A stretch of 64,000 bases of DNA, from the NCBI RefSeq assembly GCF_030506255.1, contig NZ_CP113431.1, forward strand, positions 682,001 through 746,000. The letters run 5' to 3'. The position numbers and the translations under genes were made by a program. Each line of letters starts with the position of its first letter. The stretch's first letter is position 1. Source of the stretch: Nocardioides sp. Arc9.136 (GTDB lineage Bacteria > Actinomycetota > Actinomycetes > Propionibacteriales > Nocardioidaceae). Under the pieces are notes generated by a model. That model was given only the letters and a program-made list of their open reading frames with translations. It did not search any database and was not told the origin of the DNA. This document shows, in pieces, positions 43,934 to 51,623 of this stretch.

Positions 43934-45372
43934 CGTGCCGGGTTCTCCGCCGGGGCCGGCCCGGCGGTCGGCTCGAGGGCCGCCTCCTCGCCGGGGCTCA
44001 CCAGCACCGGCTGCGCGTCGCCGGTGAGCCAGGACAGCTGGGTGCGGACTGCGGCCTCGGGCAGCGGGACCAGCTGGGTGTCCTCGGCGAGCCGGTCGGC
44101 GTCACCGAGGTAGCTCTCGAGGAAGGCCCGGACCTCGCGGCGCTGGAGGGAGCGGGTGGTGGTCGTGATCAGCAGCTGGCGCGCGAGCGGGTACTCCCCA
44201 CTGGTGATCGTGCGCTGGCTGGGGAAGATGCAGTTGCGCTCGCCCGCGGGCGTGGTGATCTCGAAGGGACGCAGCTGGTCCTCGAACAGCTCGTAGTAGC
44301 TGAACCGGAAGTACGCCACGTGCCCGCGCACCTGCTCGTCGCGGCGCCGTGCGTCGCGGGCCTGCACGAACCGGTCGCGGACGCGCGCCCACGTGGCACG
44401 CACCTCGTCCCGGTCGGCGCGCGCGTCGTCGCGGGCGGCGACGGCGTCGCGCACGCGCTGCCGGTCCCGCTCCTGGTCGGCCGGGCTGCGCCGGTCGGCG
44501 ATCCCCTTCGCCCGCTCCCGCCAGGCGGCCTCGACCTCGTCCTGGGCGTCGTCGAGCACCTGCTGCCGGGTGACCAGCGAGCTGCGTGCCGCGTCGCGGA
44601 CCCGGGCGCGGTCGGCGTACTCGCGCGCCAGCCGCTCGTCCTCGTCGTCGCCGACGACGAAGAACCGCGACCCCTGGTCGGACTCCGAGGCCTGGTAGTC
44701 CGAGCGCAGGTTGGTCATCCCGGGCTGCGGTGCGTCCAGGACGTTGCGGCCGAAGAAGCTGAACGCGTTGTTGTCGGCGTCGGGCCCCCCGACGACCAGC
44801 GGGACGTCGTCGAGGCCGACCTGCTCCCAGCTGGTGATCGGCGAGCCGGCGCGGTAGATGTCGCGGACCTGCTCGGTGGTCAGGCAGTCGCCGCCGACGT
44901 CGGACTCGGACTTGATCGCCACGACCACCGCGTCCGCCGCGATCTGGAGCTGGACGACGTCGAGGCCGACGCTGCGGCAGACGTCCCACTCGGCGCGGCT
45001 GATCGGCCGGGCGGAGTCGACCAGGTCGATCTCGCCGGCGCACAGCTCCTGGAAGGCCACCTCCTCGCCGTTGTCCCCCGCCTCGACCGTGACCGACGTG
45101 CCCGTGTCGCGGAACGCGTCGCTGGCGGCCGGCGTGAGGGAGCCCCCGGGCGTGCCGTCGAGCTGGACGACTCCGGCGGGCCGACCGGGGAGGGCGGCGT
45201 TGCGCCGTTCGATGGCCTCCTGCTCGCTGGTCTCGGCCTCGACCTGCGCGGCCTGCTGCCGCGCGACGACCGCGGTCGCCTGCTCCCCGCCGTCGTCGGA
45301 GCAGCCGGCGAGGAGCACCGCGGCGGCCAGCAGGACCGCCGGGAGCACGGCCCGGGTGTGGGGTGCGCGCAT
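43930..45372 (-). CDS. PstS-like lipoprotein with coiled-coil insertion
   Basis: 480 residues. Lipobox LLAGC (Cys24). The two periplasmic-binding lobes (VQLDGTPGGSLTPAASDAF..., ELCAGEIDLVDSARPISRAEW, ITSWEQVGL, and after the insert RFSYYELFEDQLRPFEI..., SQRTITSGEYPLARQLLI) follow PstS-type phosphate-binding proteins. Residues about 242-350 are a highly charged, Arg/Asp/Glu-rich coiled coil placed inside the second lobe. No pstC, pstA or pstB gene is near, so a transport role is doubtful; in this operon it more likely senses or tethers something at the envelope. Confidence 0.75.
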   Translation of the reverse strand: MRAPHTRAVLPAVLLAAAVLLAGCSDDGGEQATAVVARQQAAQVEAETSEQEAIERRNAALPGRPAGVVQLDGTPGGSLTPAASDAFRDTGTSVTVEAGDNGEEVAFQELCAGEIDLVDSARPISRAEWDVCRSVGLDVVQLQIAADAVVVAIKSESDVGGDCLTTEQVRDIYRAGSPITSWEQVGLDDVPLVVGGPDADNNAFSFFGRNVLDAPQPGMTNLRSDYQASESDQGSRFFVVGDDEDERLAREYADRARVRDAARSSLVTRQQVLDDAQDEVEAAWRERAKGIADRRSPADQERDRQRVRDAVAARDDARADRDEVRATWARVRDRFVQARDARRRDEQVRGHVAYFRFSYYELFEDQLRPFEITTPAGERNCIFPSQRTITSGEYPLARQLLITTTTRSLQRREVRAFLESYLGDADRLAEDTQLVPLPEAAVRTQLSWLTGDAQPVLVSPGEEAALEPTAGPAPAENPAR

Positions 45373-45373
45373 C

Positions 45374-46540
45374 TCAGAGCCCTCCGGTGTCGGTCGGTGC
45401 GGGGGAGGGGAGCAGGCCGCTGGGGTCGGAGTCGCGCTCCGGCGGGTACTGGTAGCGGCGGTCGGGCAGCTCCACGACCTCGAAGTCGTCGAGGAAGAGC
45501 CCCTGCAGCTCGTTGCCCGAGATCAGGTCGGCGGTGACGTCGCGCTGGGCGTAGAGCGTGGGCACCTGCGCGCGGTCGACCACGATCGCGCCGTAGGTGC
45601 GCAGCGCGACGATGATCGCGTCGGCCAGCCGCTGCTGCTGGGCGCTGAGCCGGATCGGCTCGCCGCTGTCGGGGTCGACCGGCGTCGCGGGCACGACGTC
45701 GGCCTTGAGCCGGATCCGCGCGCCCTCCGGCAGCGACTCGGCGGAGCCGTTGCCGTCGGTGGAGGAGGCCGGCTGCACGAACGAGCCCTCGGCCGGGCCG
45801 GGCACGCTGATCGCCAGCGCGTGGTCGATCTCCCCGGCCTGCAGCTCCCCGGGCCGGATCAGGCCCGCGAACAGCGGCAGCCCGGAGCCGCGGGCCCCCA
45901 CGACCTGCGGCTCGCTGTAGCCGGGGCCGTCGAGGTCCCACTCGCGCATGAAGTGGTAGGAGATCGAGCCGTCGTCCTCGCGGCGGGCGCGCCACAGGTC
46001 GTAGGCCACGGACTCGGCCGTGTCGAAGATCGTGAACCACCCGTCGTACCGGGGGTCGGGGTCGATGTCGGCGGGGATGTCCAGCACGAGGGTGTCGTCC
46101 CCGTCCCCGCACCGGGCCTGGCGGCACACGACGTCGGTCGGCTCGCCGCCCGCGACGACGGGCGTGGTCCACGCCTCGGTGTTGATGTAGACCGGGTCCT
46201 CGATCCGGCGCGGCTGGGTGACGACGCGGTCGCCGGTCTCCCGGACGCCGACGCGCAGGGTGGCGAGGTCCATCATCCGCTCCGACCTGGGGTCGACCGG
46301 GGCGCCGTCGACACGGGTGTTCCAGGGCGAGTCGGGCGCGAAGTACACCTGCTCGCCGGGCTCGAGCCCACCGTCGGAGGCGTGGGGGTCGATAGTGACG
46401 TCGGCGGCGTCCGGGGTGCGGCCGGAGCCGGCGTCGTCCTCGCCGCCGCAGCCGGCGAGCAGGAGCGCGGCCGCGGCGACCAGGACGAGCGCCGCGCGGG
46501 TACGTCGGGGCGTGGGGCGGGTGCGCATCTGGCGGCTCAT
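45374..46540 (-). CDS. Lipoprotein of unknown function with GxIDHAL-type domain
   Basis: 388 residues from the ATG at 46540, fixed by an ATGA overlap with the upstream gene. Lipobox LLLAGC near residue 30. The mature domain contains FAPDSPWNTRVDGAPVDPRS, DGWFTIFDTAESVAYDLWRAR, ARGSGLPLFAGLIRPGELQ and AGEIDHALAISVP, a pattern I have seen in secreted actinobacterial proteins of unassigned function. The C terminus has an Arg/Tyr-rich tail. Probably faces the outside as part of the envelope system. The PstS-like gene follows after one base. Confidence 0.72.
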   Translation of the reverse strand: MSRQMRTRPTPRRTRAALVLVAAAALLLAGCGGEDDAGSGRTPDAADVTIDPHASDGGLEPGEQVYFAPDSPWNTRVDGAPVDPRSERMMDLATLRVGVRETGDRVVTQPRRIEDPVYINTEAWTTPVVAGGEPTDVVCRQARCGDGDDTLVLDIPADIDPDPRYDGWFTIFDTAESVAYDLWRARREDDGSISYHFMREWDLDGPGYSEPQVVGARGSGLPLFAGLIRPGELQAGEIDHALAISVPGPAEGSFVQPASSTDGNGSAESLPEGARIRLKADVVPATPVDPDSGEPIRLSAQQQRLADAIIVALRTYGAIVVDRAQVPTLYAQRDVTADLISGNELQGLFLDDFEVVELPDRRYQYPPERDSDPSGLLPSPAPTDTGGL

Positions 46541-47202
46541 CGCATCGGGGGCAGGTCGGCGGGGTGCCCGGACGGCGTGCCGGTCCTGGCGTAGGGGTCG
46601 GCCAGCCGGGCGAACCGGTCGAGGGCGTCGCCGACCTGCGCCAACCGGCGGCCGTCGTCGGCCGCGGGGTCGGCCACCCCGGCCCGGGCGCGGGCGGCGG
46701 CGAGGATCGCGTGCGCCTCGCGGCGGGCGTGCAGCCGGACCAGCTCGGCGTCGAGCTCGGCCTGCGCCATCAGCTGCTCGCACCGGCGGGCGGCCTCGGC
46801 CTCCATCGCGGCCACGTGCAGCCGGCCCGCCTCCTCGGTCGCGCGGATCCGGGCGAGGGCCTGGGCCGCGACCTCCGCGACGGAGGCGCTGAGGTGGCGG
46901 CCGTCCTCGAGCGGGTCCGCGGCGGGCGGGTCGATCGGCGGGTGGACGAGGGTGACCGCCTCGCTCGGCGGCTCCTCCACCGGCTCGGGCTCTGGGTCCG
47001 GCTCTGGGTCCGGCTCGGGCTCGGGCTCGGGCTCGGGCTCCGGCTCGGGCTCGGGCTCCAGCTCCCGCTCGGGCTCGGGGGCGAGGAGGTGGCTGAAGTC
47101 GACGGCACCGATGCGCTCCCCGCCGCGGCCGCGCGGGCCGCCGGCGGACAGGATGTCGTCGAGCGAGGGCGGGGGAGCGATGGGCAGGTCGCCGGCGGTC
47201 AC
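46537..47202 (-). CDS. Glu-Pro repeat and coiled-coil protein
   Basis: 221 residues from a GTG that overlaps the upstream stop (GTGA). A proline-rich N terminus leads to an almost perfect (EP)n/(DP)n run at residues about 42-80, then a helical, Ala/Arg/Glu-rich region (residues about 105-185; SVAEVAAQALARIRATEEAG...) that recalls DivIVA/Wag31-type coiled coils, though I cannot align a DivIVA N-terminal domain. No signal peptide, so it is cytoplasmic. Possibly a scaffold or a spacer that positions the glycosyltransferase. Confidence 0.7.
   Translation of the reverse strand: MTAGDLPIAPPPSLDDILSAGGPRGRGGERIGAVDFSHLLAPEPERELEPEPEPEPEPEPEPEPDPEPDPEPEPVEEPPSEAVTLVHPPIDPPAADPLEDGRHLSASVAEVAAQALARIRATEEAGRLHVAAMEAEAARRCEQLMAQAELDAELVRLHARREAHAILAAARARAGVADPAADDGRRLAQVGDALDRFARLADPYARTGTPSGHPADLPPMR
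46963..47079 (-). repeat. In-frame tandem repeat coding Glu-Pro
   Basis: Six-base units of the type GGCTCG/GGGTCC (minus strand GAGCCC or GACCCG) repeat about eighteen times and encode the EP/DP run. Such short repeats can slip, so length may vary between strains. Confidence 0.75.
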
Positions 47203-48974
47203 GGGGTCACCTCCGGCACGTCGACGGGCTCCCTGGTGGTGGAGCCGGTGGTGGACTCGGTGGTGGACCGGGCGGCGGGGTCGTCGGTGAGGGACTCCTC
47301 GCCGCGCTCGAAGCCGGACGGCACGGCGACCAGCGTGTAGCGCGGGGTCGTGTAGGCGACGGTCAGCAGCGCGTCGGAGCCGTCGGCGGCCTCGGGGTAG
47401 AGCTGGCTGAGCAGGTCCTCGCCCGCGCCGGTGCTGAGCAGCATGAAGTCGACGTGGCGGGCGGGGTCCTTGGCGGCGGCGAGCCAGGGCCCGTCGGAGG
47501 CGTCGACGCGGTCGAAGAAGAGGTCCGGTCGGCCGGTCAGCAGCATGACGCCGTAGGTCTGGGCGTTGTCGGTGAGGATCGAGCTGCGCCGCGAGACGTT
47601 GTCGCGGATCCAGCCGGCCATCGCCTCCTCGGACATGATCCCGACCGTCGAGCCGTCGAGGGTCCGCGCACCCTCCTGGGACTCGCCGGTGGAGACGGCC
47701 GCGGCGAACGTCGACTCGAGGTTCTGGTACTCGTAGGTCTTCATCGCCTGGAACGTCCACGGGATGCTCGCCAGCAGGCCGACCACGAGCACCGCGCTGA
47801 CCAGCGTGCTGCCCTCGCCGGCCGAGCGGGCCAGCCAGATCGCCCCGATCACCGACAGCAGCAGGATCGGCAGCGCGTTGCGCATCAGCAGCGGGGAGTC
47901 GGTCAGCCGCAGCGCGACGGCCAGGGCGGGGGTGAGCACGGCCGCGGCGAGCATGATGCCCAGCCACAGCGCGAAGGTGTTGCGGCGGGCGACGCCGGCG
48001 AAGACCAGGACGGGGAGCACGACGATCGCCAGCGGCGCGCCGTGCAGCACCAGCCGGCCGGTCGCGGCCGCGAGCTCGACCAGGCTGAACGACGGCAGGC
48101 CGCCGGAGGAGGAGACGTCGCTGCTGTCGGTGATCCAGCTGAAGGGGTCCATCAGCAGCAGCGCGTTGAACGCCGTCCACAGCGCGATGACGTAGACGGT
48201 GGGCGCGGCGAAGCCGACCGCGGTGCCCTCGACCTCGGTGCCGTCCGCGCCGAGGCGGGCCAGCACGGCGGCGACCATCAGCAGCGAGAGCACGAACCAC
48301 AGCAGGCTGGAGTAGCCGGCGAGGGCGGCGACCGAGTAGGCCAGCCCGGCGATCATGACGAACCGGATGTCGGCGGTGACGTACCACGCGAAGAGCGCGC
48401 CGAGCGCGACCACGACGAACGAGATCCAGATGAAGTGGCGGGCCCCGCCCGCGGCGTACAGCACGACCAGCGGGTTCGCGCCGAGCGCGAGCAGCACCGC
48501 GACGCGCAGCGGCGCGAGCACCTGCGCGCGGCGCATCATGGTGTTGAGCGTCATCAGGGTCAGGCCGGCGAAGACCGCCGAGGCGAGCGGGACGACGACC
48601 AGCGAGCGGGCCGGCCCGCTGAGCACGGTGAGCGGCGTGAGCAGCAGGGTGGCCAGCGGCGGGTAGTCGAAGCCGAGCGCGGAGAGCTTGGTCGGGTCGT
48701 TGTGCCACACCATGAGGGCCCGGTTGAGCCGGTCGAGGGTCTCGAAGCCGACGACGTGCTTCTCCACGACCAGCCAGTAGCCGAACCAGCCGTAGGCGAG
48801 GGTGGACAGCCCCAGGACGAGCAGGCTCTCCCAGCGCCGGCGCGGTACGTCGGCGGGCCGGCGGCCGACGGCCTGGACGACACCGGCCAGCCGCTCGCGG
48901 TTGCTGAGCACCCTCGGCGGCGTGCCCGGGACCGGCGGCGGGCCGGGAACCGGGGCCTGGGTCGTCGCGCTCAT
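47199..48974 (-). CDS. Multispanning membrane protein, GT-C-like glycosyltransferase candidate
   Basis: 591 residues from the ATG at 48974 (ATGA overlap with the GT2 gene). After a Pro-rich tail, about ten to twelve hydrophobic helices alternate with short loops; an acidic loop, VWHNDPTKLSALGFDYPPLATLLL, follows the first helix, which fits GT-C enzymes that use a lipid-linked sugar. A large C-terminal extracytoplasmic domain (SWITDSSDVSSSGG... and AAVSTGESQEGARTL...RNDNVSRR-like loops) ends in a Thr/Ser-rich tail. Family unnamed. It would act together with the neighbouring family 2 enzyme in making or exporting a glycan. Confidence 0.72.
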   Translation of the reverse strand: MSATTQAPVPGPPPVPGTPPRVLSNRERLAGVVQAVGRRPADVPRRRWESLLVLGLSTLAYGWFGYWLVVEKHVVGFETLDRLNRALMVWHNDPTKLSALGFDYPPLATLLLTPLTVLSGPARSLVVVPLASAVFAGLTLMTLNTMMRRAQVLAPLRVAVLLALGANPLVVLYAAGGARHFIWISFVVVALGALFAWYVTADIRFVMIAGLAYSVAALAGYSSLLWFVLSLLMVAAVLARLGADGTEVEGTAVGFAAPTVYVIALWTAFNALLLMDPFSWITDSSDVSSSGGLPSFSLVELAAATGRLVLHGAPLAIVVLPVLVFAGVARRNTFALWLGIMLAAAVLTPALAVALRLTDSPLLMRNALPILLLSVIGAIWLARSAGEGSTLVSAVLVVGLLASIPWTFQAMKTYEYQNLESTFAAAVSTGESQEGARTLDGSTVGIMSEEAMAGWIRDNVSRRSSILTDNAQTYGVMLLTGRPDLFFDRVDASDGPWLAAAKDPARHVDFMLLSTGAGEDLLSQLYPEAADGSDALLTVAYTTPRYTLVAVPSGFERGEESLTDDPAARSTTESTTGSTTREPVDVPEVTP

Positions 48975-51139
48975 CCGTGCGCCTCGTCGAGGCCGTGCTC
49001 GGTCTTCTCCCAGTAGAAGGGGTTCGTGAACAGCTGGATGAAGCCCTTCCAGGCGGCCCAGCTCATCAGCCCCCAGTAGAGCGGCGACAGCAGCGCGGTC
49101 CGGGTGATGCCGAACTCCCCGCGCTGGAGCGAGCCGGCGACGTTGAGGTAGACGAAGATGAAGTTGCCGACGAAGAGCATCGCGCTCGCGGCGTAGAAGA
49201 CGATCCCGGGGAACAGCTGCTGGATGAAGCCCCACTGGGTCAGGACGTAGAGCGTGGTGAGGGCCCAGAAGACCGGGTTCATCAGCAGCACGAACGCGCT
49301 GCCCATCGTCAGGTTGAAGCTCGCGAAGCCCCGGACGCCGGTCTGCGCCAGCAGCGCCGCGGGGTTGCGCATGTGCACCAGCCAGGTCTGGAAGTAGCCC
49401 TTGTTCCAGCGGCTGCGCTGGCGGATCCAGTTCGGGACGACCGAGTTGGCCTCCTCCAGCGTGGTGGAGTCGATCATCGCGGTGCGGTAGCCCTCGCGGT
49501 GCAGCCGGATGCCGAGGTCGGCGTCCTCGGTGACGTTGAAGGGGTCCCAGGCGCCGAGCTCGCGCAGCACCGAGGTGCGGAAGTGGTTGGAGGTCCCGCC
49601 GAGCGGGATCGGCGACTCCGAGGCGCCCATCGCTGGCAGCACGAGCTCGAAGTGCATGGAGTACTCGTTGGCGAACCAGGCGGTCAGCAGGTTCTGGTCC
49701 TGGTTGAAGTGGTTGAGCTTGGCCTGGATGCACACGACGTTCGGGTCGACCCGGTCGAAGGCGATGATCGCCTTCTTCAGCTGGTCGGGGTCGGGCCGGT
49801 CCTCGGCGTCGAAGATGACGCAGTACGTCCCGGTCGCGAGCTGGAGGCCGTAGTTGCACGCCTTCGGCTTGGTCTTGGGCTGGCTGTCGGGGACGACGAC
49901 CATGCTGAAGTGCGGCGGGAGCGCCATCGAGCGGATCTTCTCGACGGTCTCGGTGTCGTCCTCCTCGCACAGCAGCTTCACGTCGAGCCGGGTGCGCGGG
50001 TAGTCCAGGGCGTTGATGTCGCGGACCAGCCGCGGCACGATGCCGGCCTCCTTGTAGAGCGGGACCAGGATCGTGTAGACCGGCAGCCGCCGCTCGTCGA
50101 GGGCCGCGACCTCCTCCTCGCTCACGTCGGTCTCCAGGTGGGTCCCGAGCGCGCGGAGGGTCAGCCGGAACTTGTAGACCGAGACGACCAGGTAGATCGC
50201 GCTGCAGAGCCCGACCAGACCGATCAGCGTCGCCGTCGGCCAGATCGCCAGGCAGATGACCGTGGCGGCGAGCGCCATGACCAGTACGGCCTTCTGGGTC
50301 CCGGAGATGACGACGTGCGCGGAGGACTCCGGGCGGGCCTCCATCAGGCCGGTGGTCGCCACGTCGGCGTAGTGGGCGGCGTGCACCCGCTGGAGGAGCT
50401 GGTCGAGGTCGGTGCGGTTGGCGAGCAGCGGGCGGACCGGCAGGCCGAGCGCGCGCTCGACCTCGGCGGTCGCCTCGGCGTCGAGCGGCCGGGCGACGGC
50501 GAGGAGCACCGTGCCGTCGGCCTCGGCGACGGGGAGGACCCGCAGCCGCTGCGCGACCGGCTCGGGGACGCGGCGGGCCAGCTCGAGGTCGGGCTCGACG
50601 TCGACCAGCCCCACGCGCTGCATCTGGTGGATCTCCGAGAGCGCCGCGACGAGGACGTCCTCGGGGACCGCCTCGTGGGCGACCAGGATGTCGCCGAGGG
50701 GGTCGCCGGTGCGGGCGTGCTCGAGCATGGCCACACGCAGCTGGTCGGTGGTGACCAGCCCGCTGCGGGTGAGCATCTGGGCCAGCTGGAGGCGTGCGCG
50801 GCGGCCCTCGGGGGTCTCCACGTCGGCGGGGAGCGACGGGTGGGCCGCGTCGATGGCGGCGGTGACCTCGTTGACGGTGTGCTTGACCAGCCGCACGGGC
50901 CGGTCGGTGCGGCCGGCGACCTGCTCGGCGACGACCTCGGCGACGATCGGGTCGCCCGGGTCGGCCGCGGCGACGAGCACGGTGCCCTCGGAGACGGCGT
51001 ACGGCAGCACCCGGAAGGTCCGGCAGACGCCCTCTGGGACCAGTGCCCGAACGGCCGGGTCGGTGCCCTGCGCCAGGCGGGGCACGACGGTGCCGGCCGG
51101 GGTCGCGGCGCGGGGCGCTCCCTCCGCGGTGGTCGTCAT
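48971..51139 (-). CDS. GspE-N/MshEN-like domain fused to a family 2 glycosyltransferase
   Basis: 722 residues. Residues about 20-265 contain two GspE-N/MshEN-like modules (VCRTFRVLPYAVSEGTVLVA; and LGDILVAHEAVPEDVLVAAL, then RLRVLPVAEADGTVLLAVA). Two helices (282-325) precede the GT2 domain: EED 392-394, FDAED 443-447, TED 537-539 and QRSRW 574-578, the motifs of processive cellulose- or hyaluronan-synthase-like enzymes. C-terminal helices span about 600-705. In MshEN proteins the tandem motifs start with RLG and bind cyclic di-GMP; here the Arg positions are Gln118 and Pro147, so nucleotide binding is uncertain. Overlaps its neighbours at both ends (ATGA). Confidence 0.88.
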   Translation of the reverse strand: MTTTAEGAPRAATPAGTVVPRLAQGTDPAVRALVPEGVCRTFRVLPYAVSEGTVLVAAADPGDPIVAEVVAEQVAGRTDRPVRLVKHTVNEVTAAIDAAHPSLPADVETPEGRRARLQLAQMLTRSGLVTTDQLRVAMLEHARTGDPLGDILVAHEAVPEDVLVAALSEIHQMQRVGLVDVEPDLELARRVPEPVAQRLRVLPVAEADGTVLLAVARPLDAEATAEVERALGLPVRPLLANRTDLDQLLQRVHAAHYADVATTGLMEARPESSAHVVISGTQKAVLVMALAATVICLAIWPTATLIGLVGLCSAIYLVVSVYKFRLTLRALGTHLETDVSEEEVAALDERRLPVYTILVPLYKEAGIVPRLVRDINALDYPRTRLDVKLLCEEDDTETVEKIRSMALPPHFSMVVVPDSQPKTKPKACNYGLQLATGTYCVIFDAEDRPDPDQLKKAIIAFDRVDPNVVCIQAKLNHFNQDQNLLTAWFANEYSMHFELVLPAMGASESPIPLGGTSNHFRTSVLRELGAWDPFNVTEDADLGIRLHREGYRTAMIDSTTLEEANSVVPNWIRQRSRWNKGYFQTWLVHMRNPAALLAQTGVRGFASFNLTMGSAFVLLMNPVFWALTTLYVLTQWGFIQQLFPGIVFYAASAMLFVGNFIFVYLNVAGSLQRGEFGITRTALLSPLYWGLMSWAAWKGFIQLFTNPFYWEKTEHGLDEAHG

Positions 51140-51402
51140 CGGGCGCCGGCCCCGAAGCCGTGCGCTGCCGGCGGCTGCGCCCCGGCGTCGGCACCGGCGG
51201 TGAGGGCCGGGGCGGCCGGGGTGCGCCCGGAGCGGGGCCGCATCACGGTGTAGACGAGGAAGGCCAGGAGCAGGGCGACGAGCGGCGCGACGAGGAAGGT
51301 CACGAAGACGACGACGAAGACGAGCAGCGTCACGACGAGGCCCACCCCGGCCGCTCCGACCGACGTGCCCCCCGGCTTGGGCGCAGACCTCTGCACCGAC
51401 AT
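51136..51402 (-). CDS. Small membrane protein, first gene of the glycan operon
   Basis: 88 residues from the ATG at 51402, which has AGGGGGG eight bases upstream. Two adjacent helices (GLVVTLLVFVVVFVTFLVAPLVALLLAFLVYTVM) between a basic N terminus and an Ala/Pro-rich tail. No family recognised. Its stop overlaps the GT2 start, so it is translationally coupled to it and may be a small partner or anchor subunit. Confidence 0.65.
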   Translation of the reverse strand: MSVQRSAPKPGGTSVGAAGVGLVVTLLVFVVVFVTFLVAPLVALLLAFLVYTVMRPRSGRTPAAPALTAGADAGAQPPAAHGFGAGAR

Positions 51403-51505
51403 GTGGATCCCCCCTGTGCTGCTGCGGCGACGGCCCCGACGAGGGGACCGCTCCCGAGCTGTCAGCACGCGACCCTAGGAGGTCGCGGAGGGGCCGGCGG
51501 GACGG

Positions 51506-51526
51506 AAAGCCCTGGTCAGGGGCTTC
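51506..51526 (-). terminator. Hairpin between the GH5 gene and the glycan operon
   Basis: AAGCCC and GGGCTT arms around a 7-base loop, about 100 bp after the GH5 stop on its strand. Flanking A/T-rich bases are modest. It may end the GH5 transcript or belong to the operon leader. The 221-bp spacer (51403-51623) contains nothing else I can name apart from this. Confidence 0.35.
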
Positions 51527-51623
51527 TTTGAGGACCTCTTGCGTTTCACGGCCGAGCGGACTGGACCGATGCGGGCCCTTCCTCCGTTTTTCCTCAAGAC
51601 GGCACGCGCGGGCGGGTCGGTTG

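Noticed and set aside
43930-45372. Phosphate ABC transporter receptor
   Set aside because: No pstC/pstA/pstB genes nearby, a coiled-coil insertion in the fold, and a glycan operon context make this an unsafe assignment.
46963-47079. CRISPR-like repeat array
   Set aside because: The repeat has a six-base period, is in frame within a gene and has no spacers.
51403-51623. Cyclic di-GMP riboswitch ahead of the glycan operon
   Set aside because: I found a simple hairpin but not the conserved GEMM core; nothing beyond a possible terminator is supported.
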